In this document: piece after piece, positions 1 to 8,268 of the stretch
Layout: the number at the start of each line of letters is the position of its first letter
How positions within the stretch are numbered: position 1 is the stretch's first letter
From: Scandinavium vulneris_A
GTDB taxonomy: Bacteria; Pseudomonadota; Gammaproteobacteria; Enterobacterales; Enterobacteriaceae
Assembly (NCBI GenBank): GCA_046518185.1
Contig: JBKGRZ010000001.1
Location: 682,001-746,000, forward strand
Length of the DNA: 64,000 nt
Reading direction: 5' to 3'
Made by a program: the position numbers and the translations under genes
The notes under the pieces: model-generated
The model's database searches: none
The model's input: only the letters and a program-made list of their open reading frames with translations
What the model was told of the DNA's origin: nothing

Positions 1-264
1 CAGGTCACCACCTGCGTCACACCGGGCTCCAGCGTCGATATTCTGGTCACCGACCATGGGATAGCCGTTAACCCGGCGCGTCCGGAACTGGCCGATCGCC
101 TGAAAGAGGCCGGGCTAAACGTGGTGTCGGTAGAGTGGTTACGCCAGCGAGCCGAAACGCTGACCGGTAAACCTCGCGCCATCGAATTTACCGATCGGGT
201 CATTGCCGTGGTGCGCTATCGCGACGGCTCGGTGATTGACGTGGTTCACCAGGTGAAGGAGTAA
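1..264 (+). CDS. citF: Citrate lyase alpha subunit, C-terminal 87 residues (partial)
   Basis: The window opens inside this gene; only the last 87 codons are present, ending in TAA at 262-264. The alpha chain is the citrate:acetyl-ACP transferase of the cytoplasmic citrate lyase complex, which splits citrate to acetate and oxaloacetate in anaerobic citrate fermentation. The visible part has the glycine-rich CVTPGSSVDILVTDHGIAVN stretch and the VRYRDGSVIDVVHQVKE tail that I recognise from enterobacterial CitF. A Shine-Dalgarno for citX (AAGGAG) lies over its last codons, 4 nt separate the two genes, and citX, citG and citT follow in the usual operon order. The 5' part and the upstream citCDE genes are outside the window. 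Confidence 0.93.
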   Translation, partial: QVTTCVTPGSSVDILVTDHGIAVNPARPELADRLKEAGLNVVSVEWLRQRAETLTGKPRAIEFTDRVIAVVRYRDGSVIDVVHQVKE

Positions 265-268
265 ACCG

Positions 269-817
269 ATGCCGCTGTATCTGACCTGTGCCAGCCACCG
301 CGTTATTACCCTGCCTGAACTGCTTGCCAGCCGCGATGCCCGTCAGATACGACAGCAGGCGTGGCTGGCGCAGTACGGACTGCCGCTGATTTCGTTCACC
401 ACTCTCGCCCCCGGCCCGGTAAAAGACAGCGAACTGACCCGGCGGATTTTTAATCACGGCCTGCGGGCGCTGCGGGAGATGCTTGCGGCATCGGCGTGGG
501 AAATCCAACGTCAGTCCTGTCTGAGTCTGGCGACCGGGGCAGAAGGTTTGCTGGCGGTCGCGGCCCCGGCCCAGGCGCTGAAGCAGGCCGCTATCGCTCT
601 GGAGCAACAGCACCCGCTGGGACGTTTGTGGGATATCGACGTGCTTACGCCGCAGGGGGAAATTCTATCCCGCACCGCACTCGCCCTTCCGGCCCGGGGT
701 TGCCTGCTGTGTGACAACGACGCCCGAATTTGCGCCAGAGAACGCGCGCATCCGCTGGCCGATCTGCTGTCTCGCATGGAGGCAATGCTGCATGAAGCCG
801 ATCATCTCCACTCCTGA
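269..817 (+). CDS. citX: Apo-citrate lyase phosphoribosyl-dephospho-CoA transferase
   Basis: CitX loads the 2'-(5''-triphosphoribosyl)-3'-dephospho-CoA prosthetic group, made by CitG, onto the citrate lyase acyl carrier protein (CitD). The 182-residue length is typical. Recognisable parts are the LPELLASRDAR segment near residue 13, the GLRALREML helix near residue 62, and the C-terminal cysteine/arginine-rich ARGCLLCDNDARICARE block near residue 142. The start is the ATG preceded by AAGGAG in the end of citF. It overlaps the citG start by 26 nt, which implies translational coupling. Cytoplasmic. Confidence 0.93.
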   Translation: MPLYLTCASHRVITLPELLASRDARQIRQQAWLAQYGLPLISFTTLAPGPVKDSELTRRIFNHGLRALREMLAASAWEIQRQSCLSLATGAEGLLAVAAPAQALKQAAIALEQQHPLGRLWDIDVLTPQGEILSRTALALPARGCLLCDNDARICARERAHPLADLLSRMEAMLHEADHLHS

Positions 818-1682
818 TCCGATGGTGGTTGAACAGGTCAGTTGGCTCGCCTGGCGCGCAATGGTCGCCGAGGTAAATCTGTCGCCTAAACCGGGCCTGG
901 TTGACCGGGTTAACAGCGGCGCACACCGGGACATGGCCCTGGCCGACTTTTACCATAGCGCCGACGCAATCCGCCCGTGGCTGCCGCGTTTTATCCGCTA
1001 TGGCGCGAGCCGGGCCGGGCTATCAGCGCCAGAGGTTTTACCCGGCCTGCGCCCGCTGGGTCTTGGCTGCGAGGCCGATATGTTCCGCGCCACCGCAGGC
1101 GTAAACACCCATAAGGGCAGCATTTTTTCGCTGGGGTTACTCTGCGCCGCCGTGGGACGCCTACGCGAACGCCAGCAGCCTGTAAACCCGGAAGCCCTCT
1201 GCTCCACCGTGAGCGCATTTTGTCAGGGGCTGACCGCCCGGGAGCTGCAACGTAACAACCCAAAACAAACCGCGGGCCAGCGGTTGTATCAGCAACTGGG
1301 CCTGACCGGGGCGCGGGGCGAGGCCGAGGCGGGTTATCCGTTGGTTATCAACCTCGCCCTGCCGCATTACCAGACGCTCCGGGCAAAGGGCATCGATCCT
1401 GAACTGGCGCTGCTCGACACCCTGCTGTTGCTGATGGCCCACAACGGCGATACCAACGTGGCGTCCCGGGGCGGCGTGCAGGGCCTGAACTGGCTACAAC
1501 GACAGGCCAAAACGCTGCTCGCTCAGGGAGGCATCCGCCGCCCGGCCGACCTGTTTCAGTTACATGCCTTCGACCAGCGTTGCATTGCCCGCAATCTCAG
1601 CCCGGGCGGCAGCGCTGACCTACTGATCGTGACCCATTTTTTACATGAAGTTAGCGCTGCACCTTACCTCAGAAACGTATAA
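792..1682 (+). CDS. citG: Triphosphoribosyl-dephospho-CoA synthase
   Basis: CitG condenses ATP with 3'-dephospho-CoA to form the prosthetic-group precursor of citrate lyase. The protein has the family landmarks EVNLSPKPGLVDRVN, FRATAGVNTHKGSIFSLGLL, GEAEAGYPLVIN and NGDTNVASRGG. The open frame extends upstream to 711, but only the part from MKPIISTPDP onward aligns with CitG as I know it, so I take ATG 792 (296 aa), inside the end of citX. ATG 822 is an alternative. Coupled to citX and followed 24 nt later by citT. Confidence 0.92.
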   Translation: MKPIISTPDPMVVEQVSWLAWRAMVAEVNLSPKPGLVDRVNSGAHRDMALADFYHSADAIRPWLPRFIRYGASRAGLSAPEVLPGLRPLGLGCEADMFRATAGVNTHKGSIFSLGLLCAAVGRLRERQQPVNPEALCSTVSAFCQGLTARELQRNNPKQTAGQRLYQQLGLTGARGEAEAGYPLVINLALPHYQTLRAKGIDPELALLDTLLLLMAHNGDTNVASRGGVQGLNWLQRQAKTLLAQGGIRRPADLFQLHAFDQRCIARNLSPGGSADLLIVTHFLHEVSAAPYLRNV

Positions 1683-1706
1683 AAAATCCTTGCAGGAGTT
1701 TCAGTT

Positions 1707-3170
1707 ATGTCTGTGTTAAAAGGTAATATATGGAAGTTGATCGCCCCGCTGTTAGTGATGGCGGTAATGCTGATTATCCCGGTGCCGGACGGTATGCCGC
1801 CGCAGGCCTGGCACTACTTTGCGGTGTTCGTGGCGATGATTGTCGGGATGATCCTCGAACCCATCCCCGCCACCGCCATTAGCTTTATTGCAGTCACGAT
1901 TTGCGTCATCGGTAGCGACTATCTGCTGTTCGACGCCAAGGAACTGGCTGACCCCACCTTCAATGCTGGCAAACAGGCGCTGAAATGGGGGCTGGCAGGA
2001 TTTTCCAGTACCACTGTCTGGCTGGTGTTTGGTGCCTTTATCTTCGCCCTGGGCTATGAAGTCACCGGCCTCGGTCGGCGTATTGCGCTGTTTATGGTCA
2101 AGTTCATGGGCAAGCGCACGCTGACGCTCGGCTACGCCATTGTGATTATTGATATCCTGCTGGCACCCTTTACGCCGTCCAACACCGCGCGTACCGGCGG
2201 CACCGTGTTCCCGGTTATCAAAAACCTGCCAGCGCTGTTCAAATCGTATCCTAACGATCCGTCGTCAAAACGCATCGGCGGGTATCTGATGTGGATGATG
2301 GTGATCAGTACCAGCCTGAGTTCCTCGATGTTCGTCACCGGCGCGGCGCCCAACGTACTTGGCCTGGAGTTCGTGAACAAGATTGCGGGCATTCAGATAA
2401 GCTGGCTGCAGTGGTTTCTGAGCTTCCTACCGGTGGGCATTATCCTGCTGATCGTCGCCCCGTGGCTGTCTTACGTGCTGTACAAACCTGAAATTACCCA
2501 CAGCGAAGAAGTGTCTGGCTGGGCCAGCGATGCGCTGAAAGAGATGGGCAAACTGACGGGGAAAGAGAAAACCCTGATTGGCCTGGTGCTGTTAAGCCTC
2601 GGTCTGTGGGTGTTTGGCGGGGAGTATATTGACGCCACGGCGGTGGGCCTGCTGGCGGTATCCTTGATGCTGGCGCTGCACGTGGTGCCGTGGAAAGACA
2701 TCACCAAATACAACAGCGCGTGGAACACCTTAGTCAACCTGGCGACGCTGGTGGTGATGGCCAGCGGCCTGACCCGCTCCGGCTTTATCGACTGGTTCGC
2801 CAACACCATGAGCTCGCACCTGGAAGGCTTCTCAGCCAACACCACGGTTATCGTGCTGGTGCTGGTGTTCTACTTCGCCCACTACCTGTTTGCCAGCCTG
2901 TCGGCCCACACTGCCACCATGCTGCCGGTTATCCTTGCGGTAGGCAAAGGCATTCCGGGCGTGCCAATGGAGCATCTGTGTATTCTGCTGGTATTGTCCA
3001 TCGGGATCATGGGCTGCCTGACGCCATACGCCACCGGGCCGGGGGTGATCATCTACGGCTGTGGCTACGTGAAATCGAAAGATTACTGGCGTCTGGGGGC
3101 TATCTTCGGGGTGATTTACATCTCGCTGTTGCTGCTGGTCGGCTGGCCAATCCTGGCGCTGTGGAGCTGA
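1707..3170 (+). CDS. citT: Citrate:succinate antiporter (DASS family)
   Basis: An inner-membrane transporter of 487 residues with about a dozen hydrophobic segments. It is the last gene of the citrate lyase operon and, by family knowledge, exchanges external citrate for internal succinate during anaerobic growth. Two short motifs typical of the divalent anion:sodium symporter fold are visible: an APFTPSNTARTGGT segment (about residue 152) and a C-terminal LTPYATGPGVIIYG segment (about residue 438), matching the two substrate-binding SNT-like loops. A good Shine-Dalgarno (GCAGGAG) precedes ATG 1707. A strong terminator hairpin follows 18 nt after the stop, closing the operon. Confidence 0.93.
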   Translation: MSVLKGNIWKLIAPLLVMAVMLIIPVPDGMPPQAWHYFAVFVAMIVGMILEPIPATAISFIAVTICVIGSDYLLFDAKELADPTFNAGKQALKWGLAGFSSTTVWLVFGAFIFALGYEVTGLGRRIALFMVKFMGKRTLTLGYAIVIIDILLAPFTPSNTARTGGTVFPVIKNLPALFKSYPNDPSSKRIGGYLMWMMVISTSLSSSMFVTGAAPNVLGLEFVNKIAGIQISWLQWFLSFLPVGIILLIVAPWLSYVLYKPEITHSEEVSGWASDALKEMGKLTGKEKTLIGLVLLSLGLWVFGGEYIDATAVGLLAVSLMLALHVVPWKDITKYNSAWNTLVNLATLVVMASGLTRSGFIDWFANTMSSHLEGFSANTTVIVLVLVFYFAHYLFASLSAHTATMLPVILAVGKGIPGVPMEHLCILLVLSIGIMGCLTPYATGPGVIIYGCGYVKSKDYWRLGAIFGVIYISLLLLVGWPILALWS

Positions 3171-3187
3171 TCCCGCACGCCTGACCG

Positions 3188-3220
3188 GCTCCCTTCTCAC
3201 CGCAGAAGGGAGCGCTTTTA
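3188..3220 (+). terminator. Rho-independent terminator of the cit operon
   Basis: A perfect 10-bp inverted repeat (GCTCCCTTCT at 3188-3197 with AGAAGGGAGC at 3204-3213, 6-nt loop) is followed by GCTTTTA. It starts 18 nt after the citT stop. Confidence 0.85.
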
Positions 3221-3240
3221 CTCTTCCGCTTTTACTCTTC
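3213..3240. repeat. 14-bp tandem duplication at the cedA 3' end
   Basis: CGCTTTTACTCTTC occurs twice head to tail (3213-3226 and 3227-3240). The second copy encodes the last residues and stop codon of cedA, and the first runs into the citT terminator. It looks like a small slippage duplication at the junction between the cit cluster and the katE region. Confidence 0.8.
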
Positions 3241-3474
3241 CACTTCCCCTTCCTGACGCATTTGTGCCGCCCAGCGCTGGGCAGACTCTGGCCCGGTAAA
3301 CGGCTGCGAACGCTGAAAACGATCGCCCATCAGCACAAACGCCACGTATTTTCCGCGCAGCAGCCAGACGTCACGAAAGCCATCGACTTTCGAAGCATGA
3401 TCGGGCGGAGCCGGTTCGACACGTGGCACATAGCTGATAACGGGACGATTGTTGTGTTGACGCAGCGGTTTCAT
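3232..3474 (-). CDS. cedA: Cell division activator CedA
   Basis: An 80-residue protein nearly collinear with E. coli CedA: N-terminal basic KPLRQHNNRPVISYVPR, then FRDVWLLRGKYVAFVLMG and the C-terminal SAQRWAAQMRQEGEVEE. CedA is a small nucleoid protein that binds double-stranded DNA through a three-stranded beta-sheet; it was found as a suppressor of over-initiation of replication and also binds RNA polymerase. The start is ATG 3472-3474; the upstream region has only a weak ribosome-binding site. It sits divergently beside katE exactly as in E. coli, so the backbone starts here and the cit genes are on the far side. Confidence 0.93.
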   Translation of the reverse strand: MKPLRQHNNRPVISYVPRVEPAPPDHASKVDGFRDVWLLRGKYVAFVLMGDRFQRSQPFTGPESAQRWAAQMRQEGEVEE

Positions 3475-3628
3475 AAGCGGAAAAGCACCAAAACGGGAAA
3501 AAAGTCATGAAACTCCTATGATAGCCGATTGTGACCGCTACCGTCGCGCCCTCTGTGCTATCACCGCTGGAATGGCAACGCGCATTAGGCATTTGTCCCA
3601 GTTTGGTCAGGACCTGCCGGGGTATGTT

Positions 3629-3638
3629 CTATAGTTAA
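3629..3638 (+). promoter_or_regulatory. Likely sigmaS-type -10 element of katE
   Basis: CTATAGTTAA at 3629-3638 resembles the sigmaS-preferred CTATACTTAA. It would place the transcription start about 50 nt before ATG 3696, in line with the sigmaS-dependent katE promoter of E. coli. No convincing -35 is visible, which is common for sigmaS promoters. Confidence 0.6.
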
Positions 3639-3695
3639 GGGGTTTTGACGCAAAAACGACCCTTTTATTACCCCTGACCACAGGAGACGAAAGCA

Positions 3696-5954
3696 ATGTC
3701 GAAGAAGCAAGAACCTAAAAAGAATCATAACTCACCGGTCCATGATGAGGCCGAAGCGAAGCCAGGGCTGGGCTCACTTGCTCCCGCCGATAACTCGCAC
3801 CTTGCCTCTCCTCATCCTACTGCTCCGGGGGAAGAACCGACTGCTCCCGGGAGTCTGAAAGCCCCGAAAACTCAAAGCGAAAAACTGGACGCGCTGGAAT
3901 CGTTTCGTAAAGGTGGCGAAAACGCCTCGCTCACCACCAATCAGGGTACGCGCATCGCCGATGACCAGAACTCCCTGCGCGCAGGCAGCCGTGGCCCAAC
4001 GCTGCTGGAAGACTTTATCCTGCGCGAAAAAATCACCCATTTCGACCACGAGCGTATTCCTGAACGTATCGTGCATGCCCGTGGCTCTGCCGCCCACGGC
4101 TATTTCCAGCCTTACAGCGATCTGAGCGATATCACCAAAGCCAGCTTCTTGACCCACCCTGATAAACCGACCCCGGTTTTCGTGCGTTTTTCCACGGTAC
4201 AGGGTGGCGCGGGGTCGGCGGATACCGTGCGTGACATTCGCGGTTTCGCCACCAAATTTTATACCGATGAAGGGGTGTTCGATTTAGTCGGCAACAACAC
4301 CCCGGTGTTTTTCCTGCAGGATGCGATGAAGTTCCCCGATTTCGTCCATGCGGTAAAACCGGAACCGCACTGGGCCATTCCGCAGGGCGGCAGCGCGCAT
4401 GACACCTTCTGGGATTATGTCTCTCTGCAACCGGAAACGCTGCATAACGTGATGTGGGCGATGTCCGATCGCGGGCTGCCGCGCAGCTACCGCACGATGG
4501 AAGGCTTTGGTATTCACACCTTCCGCCTGATCAACGCCGAGGGTAAAGCCACGTTTGTCCGTTTCCACTGGAAGCCACTGGCGGGTAAAGCGTCAATGGT
4601 GTGGGATGAATCGCAGAAGCTGACCGGGCGCGATCCGGATTTCCACCGCCGTGAGCTGTGGGAAGCCATTGAGGCAGGCGACTTCCCTGAGTATGAATTG
4701 GGCTTCCAGCTGATCCCGGAAGAGGATGAATTCAAGTTCGATTTCGACCTGCTCGACCCGACGAAGCTTATCCCGGAAGCGTTGGTGCCGGTGCAGCGCG
4801 TCGGTAAAATGGTGCTCAATCGTAACCCGGATAACTTCTTTGCCGAGAACGAACAGGTGGCGTTCCATCCGGGGCATATCGTGCCGGGGATCGATTTCAG
4901 TAACGATCCGCTGTTGCAGGGACGGTTATTCTCCTACACCGATACTCAAATCAGCCGCCTCGGTGGGCCGAACTTCCACGAGATCCCGATTAACCGTCCG
5001 ACCTGCCCGTATCACAATTTCCAGCGCGACGGCATGCACCGGATGGATATCGACACCAACCCTGCCAACTATGAGCCGAACTCGATCAACGACAACTGGC
5101 CACGCGAAACGCCACCTGCGCCAAAACACGGCGGATTCGAGTCCTATCAGGAGCGAGTGGATGGCGGCAAAATTCGCGAACGTAGCCCGTCATTCGGCGA
5201 ATATTACGCCCACCCGCGCCTGTTCTGGCTGAGTCAGACCCCGGTGGAACAACAGCACATTGTCGATGCGTTCAGCTTTGAACTCGGCAAGGTCGCCAGG
5301 GCATACATTCGCGAACGCGTGGTCGATCAGTTGACCTATATCGATATTCAGCTGGCACAGAAGGTCGGGGAAAACCTCGGTATTACGCTGAGCGATGAAC
5401 AGGCTAAACGGCCTGCGCCGGGCGATGTGAACGGCCTGAAAAAAGATCCAACCCTAAGCCTGTATGCCATTCCAGACGGCGGAGTTAAAGGCCGGGTGGT
5501 CGGCGTGTTGCTGAGCGATAAACCGGATGCGAAACAGCTGCTGACGCTGCTGCAAGGCCTGAAGGACAAAGGCGTTCACGCCAAATTGCTTTACAGCCGG
5601 ATGGGTGAACTCACCGCCGATGATGGGTCGGTCCTGACCATCAGCGCCACCTTTGCCGGGGCGCCGTCGTTAACGGTGGATGCCGTGGCGGTGCCGGGCG
5701 GGGAGATTGCCAGCCTGGAGAAAAGCGGCGATGCGCGTTACTACCTGCTGGAAGCCTATAAGCATCTGAAACCACTTCTGCTGGCGGGCGATGCGCGTAA
5801 GCTGAAAGCGGTTATTAACGTTGGCGATAAAGGTGAGGAAGGCGTGGCCGAAAGTGACACTGTCACCAAGAAATCGGTGGACGATTTCCTGACTCTGCTG
5901 GCCGGGCACCGCGTCTGGTCCCGGGAGGCGAAAATCGCGACCATTCCGGCTTAA
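3696..5954 (+). CDS. katE: Monofunctional catalase HPII
   Basis: A large-subunit, haem d type catalase of 752 residues (E. coli 753) that dismutates hydrogen peroxide in stationary phase. The N-terminal 80 residues are the charged, low-complexity arm of HPII. The catalytic core has RIVHARGSAAHGYF with the distal histidine (about residue 127), the GNNTPVFFLQDAMKFPD segment with the distal asparagine, and the proximal haem-ligand tyrosine in GRLFSYTDTQ (about residue 414). A C-terminal flavodoxin/amidotransferase-like domain (about residues 600-752) is present, as expected for the large type. AGGAGACG precedes ATG 3696. Monocistronic; converges with the chb operon. Confidence 0.97.
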   Translation: MSKKQEPKKNHNSPVHDEAEAKPGLGSLAPADNSHLASPHPTAPGEEPTAPGSLKAPKTQSEKLDALESFRKGGENASLTTNQGTRIADDQNSLRAGSRGPTLLEDFILREKITHFDHERIPERIVHARGSAAHGYFQPYSDLSDITKASFLTHPDKPTPVFVRFSTVQGGAGSADTVRDIRGFATKFYTDEGVFDLVGNNTPVFFLQDAMKFPDFVHAVKPEPHWAIPQGGSAHDTFWDYVSLQPETLHNVMWAMSDRGLPRSYRTMEGFGIHTFRLINAEGKATFVRFHWKPLAGKASMVWDESQKLTGRDPDFHRRELWEAIEAGDFPEYELGFQLIPEEDEFKFDFDLLDPTKLIPEALVPVQRVGKMVLNRNPDNFFAENEQVAFHPGHIVPGIDFSNDPLLQGRLFSYTDTQISRLGGPNFHEIPINRPTCPYHNFQRDGMHRMDIDTNPANYEPNSINDNWPRETPPAPKHGGFESYQERVDGGKIRERSPSFGEYYAHPRLFWLSQTPVEQQHIVDAFSFELGKVARAYIRERVVDQLTYIDIQLAQKVGENLGITLSDEQAKRPAPGDVNGLKKDPTLSLYAIPDGGVKGRVVGVLLSDKPDAKQLLTLLQGLKDKGVHAKLLYSRMGELTADDGSVLTISATFAGAPSLTVDAVAVPGGEIASLEKSGDARYYLLEAYKHLKPLLLAGDARKLKAVINVGDKGEEGVAESDTVTKKSVDDFLTLLAGHRVWSREAKIATIPA

Positions 5955-5962
5955 TCCGTTGG

Positions 5963-5990
5963 CAAAAAAATGCCGGGACATCCGCCCGGC
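5963..5990 (-). terminator. Terminator of the chb operon
   Basis: On the minus strand a GCCGGG...CCCGGC hairpin (plus coordinates 5972-5990) is followed by seven T residues (5964-5970 as A on the plus strand). A second hairpin, GGTGCCC at 6005-6011 with GGGCACC at 6024-6030, lies between it and chbG. Both sit in the convergent katE-chbG space and may also stop katE transcripts. Confidence 0.8.
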
Positions 5991-6051
5991 CTAACCCCTA
6001 ACACGGTGCCCAGGGAGAACGCCGGGCACCAATAAATCACGTTTCAATCGG

Positions 6052-6810
6052 TTATATGTCGCGGAACGTCCCGAGACGATATCCCCGCTCGGCCACCGCA
6101 TACTTCAGCGACGGCGATGTCAGCACATCCAGTTCCTTCAGGCGTGGATAACAGTAGGCGCTGCCCATAATCGTATTATCGACAAACGCCGGGTGACACA
6201 TTACTTCCAGCGAGGACTCCCCTGCCTGAGCGGAGGTTTCCAGGGTTTGCAGGAACAGCGCTTCACTGATGGCCTCGCCGTAAAACTCCACTGCAAAACC
6301 GGCGCTGCTGCGCACGCCCAAATCGTCCAGCCCGTGCAGCTTTTGCTGCTGGCGGTCGATTCGCATCGGCACCCCTTTCGCTTTGGCAAATGCCGCCACA
6401 ATCGGGAAAATCTGCGGGATCATATGCACATGATGATGACTGTCGATGTGCGTCGGTTCGCAGCCGAACAGGTCAACAAAGCGGTGATACTGGCAGTCCA
6501 GCTCGCGGGCAATTTCCTCCAGCGGCAGCGTGTCGTCTTCCGCCATCTGCCAGATCCATTTTCCGAACTTACCTTCGCGGGTCAGGCCCGGCATTGCCGA
6601 CAGCGGCATCCCGAGCGTGAGGACAAAATGCATCCCCACCGCCAGCTCCGGCAAACAGCGGCTCATCTGCGCCGCGTGTTCGATAGCCGCGCCGTTCACC
6701 AGCGCGGTTGTGGAGGTCACCAGTCCGTTTTTGCAGGCGTCGATAATGCCGTAGTTCTGACCTTTGCTCAGACCAAAATCATCGGCATTCACGATAAGCA
6801 CACGTTCCAT
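6052..6810 (-). CDS. chbG: Chitooligosaccharide deacetylase
   Basis: ChbG removes one acetyl group from chitobiose-6-phosphate and related chitooligosaccharides, making them substrates for ChbF and inducers for ChbR. Metal-binding motifs of the YdjC family are clear: NADDFG at residues 8-13, the HIDSHHHVHM cluster near residue 123, and CHPAF near residue 207. The open frame continues two codons upstream to a TTG, but ATG at 6808-6810 has AAGGAG at ideal spacing and matches the family start, giving 252 aa. Last gene of chbBCARFG, 12 nt after chbF. Cytoplasmic. Confidence 0.95.
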   Translation of the reverse strand: MERVLIVNADDFGLSKGQNYGIIDACKNGLVTSTTALVNGAAIEHAAQMSRCLPELAVGMHFVLTLGMPLSAMPGLTREGKFGKWIWQMAEDDTLPLEEIARELDCQYHRFVDLFGCEPTHIDSHHHVHMIPQIFPIVAAFAKAKGVPMRIDRQQQKLHGLDDLGVRSSAGFAVEFYGEAISEALFLQTLETSAQAGESSLEVMCHPAFVDNTIMGSAYCYPRLKELDVLTSPSLKYAVAERGYRLGTFRDI

Positions 6811-6822
6811 CTGCAACTCCTT

Positions 6823-8169
6823 TTACTGCTTGAGGGTTTTCACCGTTTCGGCAAAGTTAGGCAGCCATTTCTCGTGGGCGAGGATCAGCTCACGGGCCAG
6901 CACTTCTGCGTCTTTGTCGGAATGAATCAGTGGGCTGAGGTTCAGCGCCAGCAGCACGTCATTGAACTCGCCGCTCAGCGCAGCATGGCTGGCCGCCACT
7001 TCAAAGCCTTTGATGGTATGAATCAGTCCCAGCACTTTATCATCGAAATGCGTCAGGCGTGGGTGCGGCTTCGCGCCGTCGCGACCCAGGATACAGGTCA
7101 TTTCGACCGCCCAGTCCGCCGGGATGTTATCCACGTGACCATGATGCGGCACGTTGACGTAATGCTCAGCCTGCTTGTCATTGTAGATAGCGTTAATCAC
7201 TTCACAGGCAGCGTCTGAATAATACGCCCCGCCGCGCTGCTCCAGCTCTTTCGGCTTGATGTTGAGGTCCGGGTCTTTGTACAGCTCGAACAGCTGCTTC
7301 TCAACTTTCTGCACCACCTGAGCACGAGCCCCACCTTTGTAGTACTCGCCCATTTCAATCGCCAGCATCTCTTTCTGCTTGAAGTAGTACAGCAGATACG
7401 AGCATGGCAGCAGGTTCAGGGAGCGGATCAGGCCTTCGCTAAACGGCATGTCGAAGATGTTTTTCACCGTGTTGGCGGTCAGCTTGCCGGAGGCCACGCC
7501 GTCCAGCAGTTCGGCAAAGCGCGACTCGCCGTTGACGATAACGTCGCGAATGAAGACCATGTGGTTCAGGCCGAACAGGTCAATCGACAGGTCGTCTTTT
7601 TCGGTGAGCTTCAGCACATCGGTAATGAACATTTTCATGCCGATTGGGATGTTGCACACGCCGATGAAACGTTTGAAGTTGGTGTGACGGTACACCGCTT
7701 CGGTCACCATCCCGGCCGGGTTGGTGAAGTTAATCACCCACGCGTCCGGGCAGATTTCCTCCACGTCTTTGATGATGTCAAAGATAACCGGAATGGTGCG
7801 CAAGCCTTTGAACAGGCCGCCTGCGCCGTTGGTTTCCTGGCCGAGATAGCCGTGGCTCAGCGGAATACGTTCATCTTTTTCACGCGCCTGCAGCTGGCCT
7901 ACACGCAGCTGGGTGGTCACGAAGTTGGCATCTTTCAGCGCTTCACGGCGGTTCAGGGTTTTATGCACCGTCATCGGCACGCCCGCTTTCTGCACCATGC
8001 GCTCGCACAGGGCGTGGATAATATCGAGTTTTTCCTGACCGCCCTCTACGTCTACCAGCCACAGTTCGGTGACCGGCAGTTCGTGGTAACGCTTAATAAA
8101 GCCTTCCAGTAATTCCGGGGTATAGCTGCTGCCGCCGCCGATGGTAACGACTTTTAATTTCTGGCTCAT
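6823..8169 (-). CDS. chbF: 6-phospho-beta-glucosidase / chitobiose-6-phosphate hydrolase (GH4)
   Basis: A 448-residue glycoside hydrolase family 4 enzyme that uses NAD+ and a divalent metal to hydrolyse phosphorylated chitobiose after PTS uptake. The N-terminal Rossmann motif reads VVTIGGGSSYTPEL. Family 4 landmarks are INFTNPAGMVTEAV, GVCNIPIG (metal cysteine) and LFGLNHMVF (metal histidine). Collinear with E. coli ChbF (450 aa). It lies between chbR (99-nt gap) and chbG (12-nt gap). Confidence 0.96.
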   Translation of the reverse strand: MSQKLKVVTIGGGSSYTPELLEGFIKRYHELPVTELWLVDVEGGQEKLDIIHALCERMVQKAGVPMTVHKTLNRREALKDANFVTTQLRVGQLQAREKDERIPLSHGYLGQETNGAGGLFKGLRTIPVIFDIIKDVEEICPDAWVINFTNPAGMVTEAVYRHTNFKRFIGVCNIPIGMKMFITDVLKLTEKDDLSIDLFGLNHMVFIRDVIVNGESRFAELLDGVASGKLTANTVKNIFDMPFSEGLIRSLNLLPCSYLLYYFKQKEMLAIEMGEYYKGGARAQVVQKVEKQLFELYKDPDLNIKPKELEQRGGAYYSDAACEVINAIYNDKQAEHYVNVPHHGHVDNIPADWAVEMTCILGRDGAKPHPRLTHFDDKVLGLIHTIKGFEVAASHAALSGEFNDVLLALNLSPLIHSDKDAEVLARELILAHEKWLPNFAETVKTLKQ

Positions 8170-8248
8170 AACTTTCTCCCTCGTGACCCGCGAACAACGT
8201 GTGAGTGATGCTCCACATTATGCGCGGATAGCTAATCGAATTGGGTGC

Positions 8249-8264
8249 GTGCGGCAAACCGCAC
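8249..8264 (-). other. Short hairpin between chbR and chbF
   Basis: GTGCGG-CAAA-CCGCAC forms a 6-bp stem with a 4-nt loop in the 99-nt chbR-chbF spacer, immediately after the chbR stop. It has no U-tract, so an mRNA stability or processing element is more likely than a terminator. Confidence 0.4.
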
Positions 8265-8268
8265 AGCG

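Noticed and set aside
6193..7218. 341-codon plus-strand frame opposite chbG/chbF
   Set aside because: It covers the junction of two well-supported genes and is rich in His, Gln and Arg, as expected of antisense reading.
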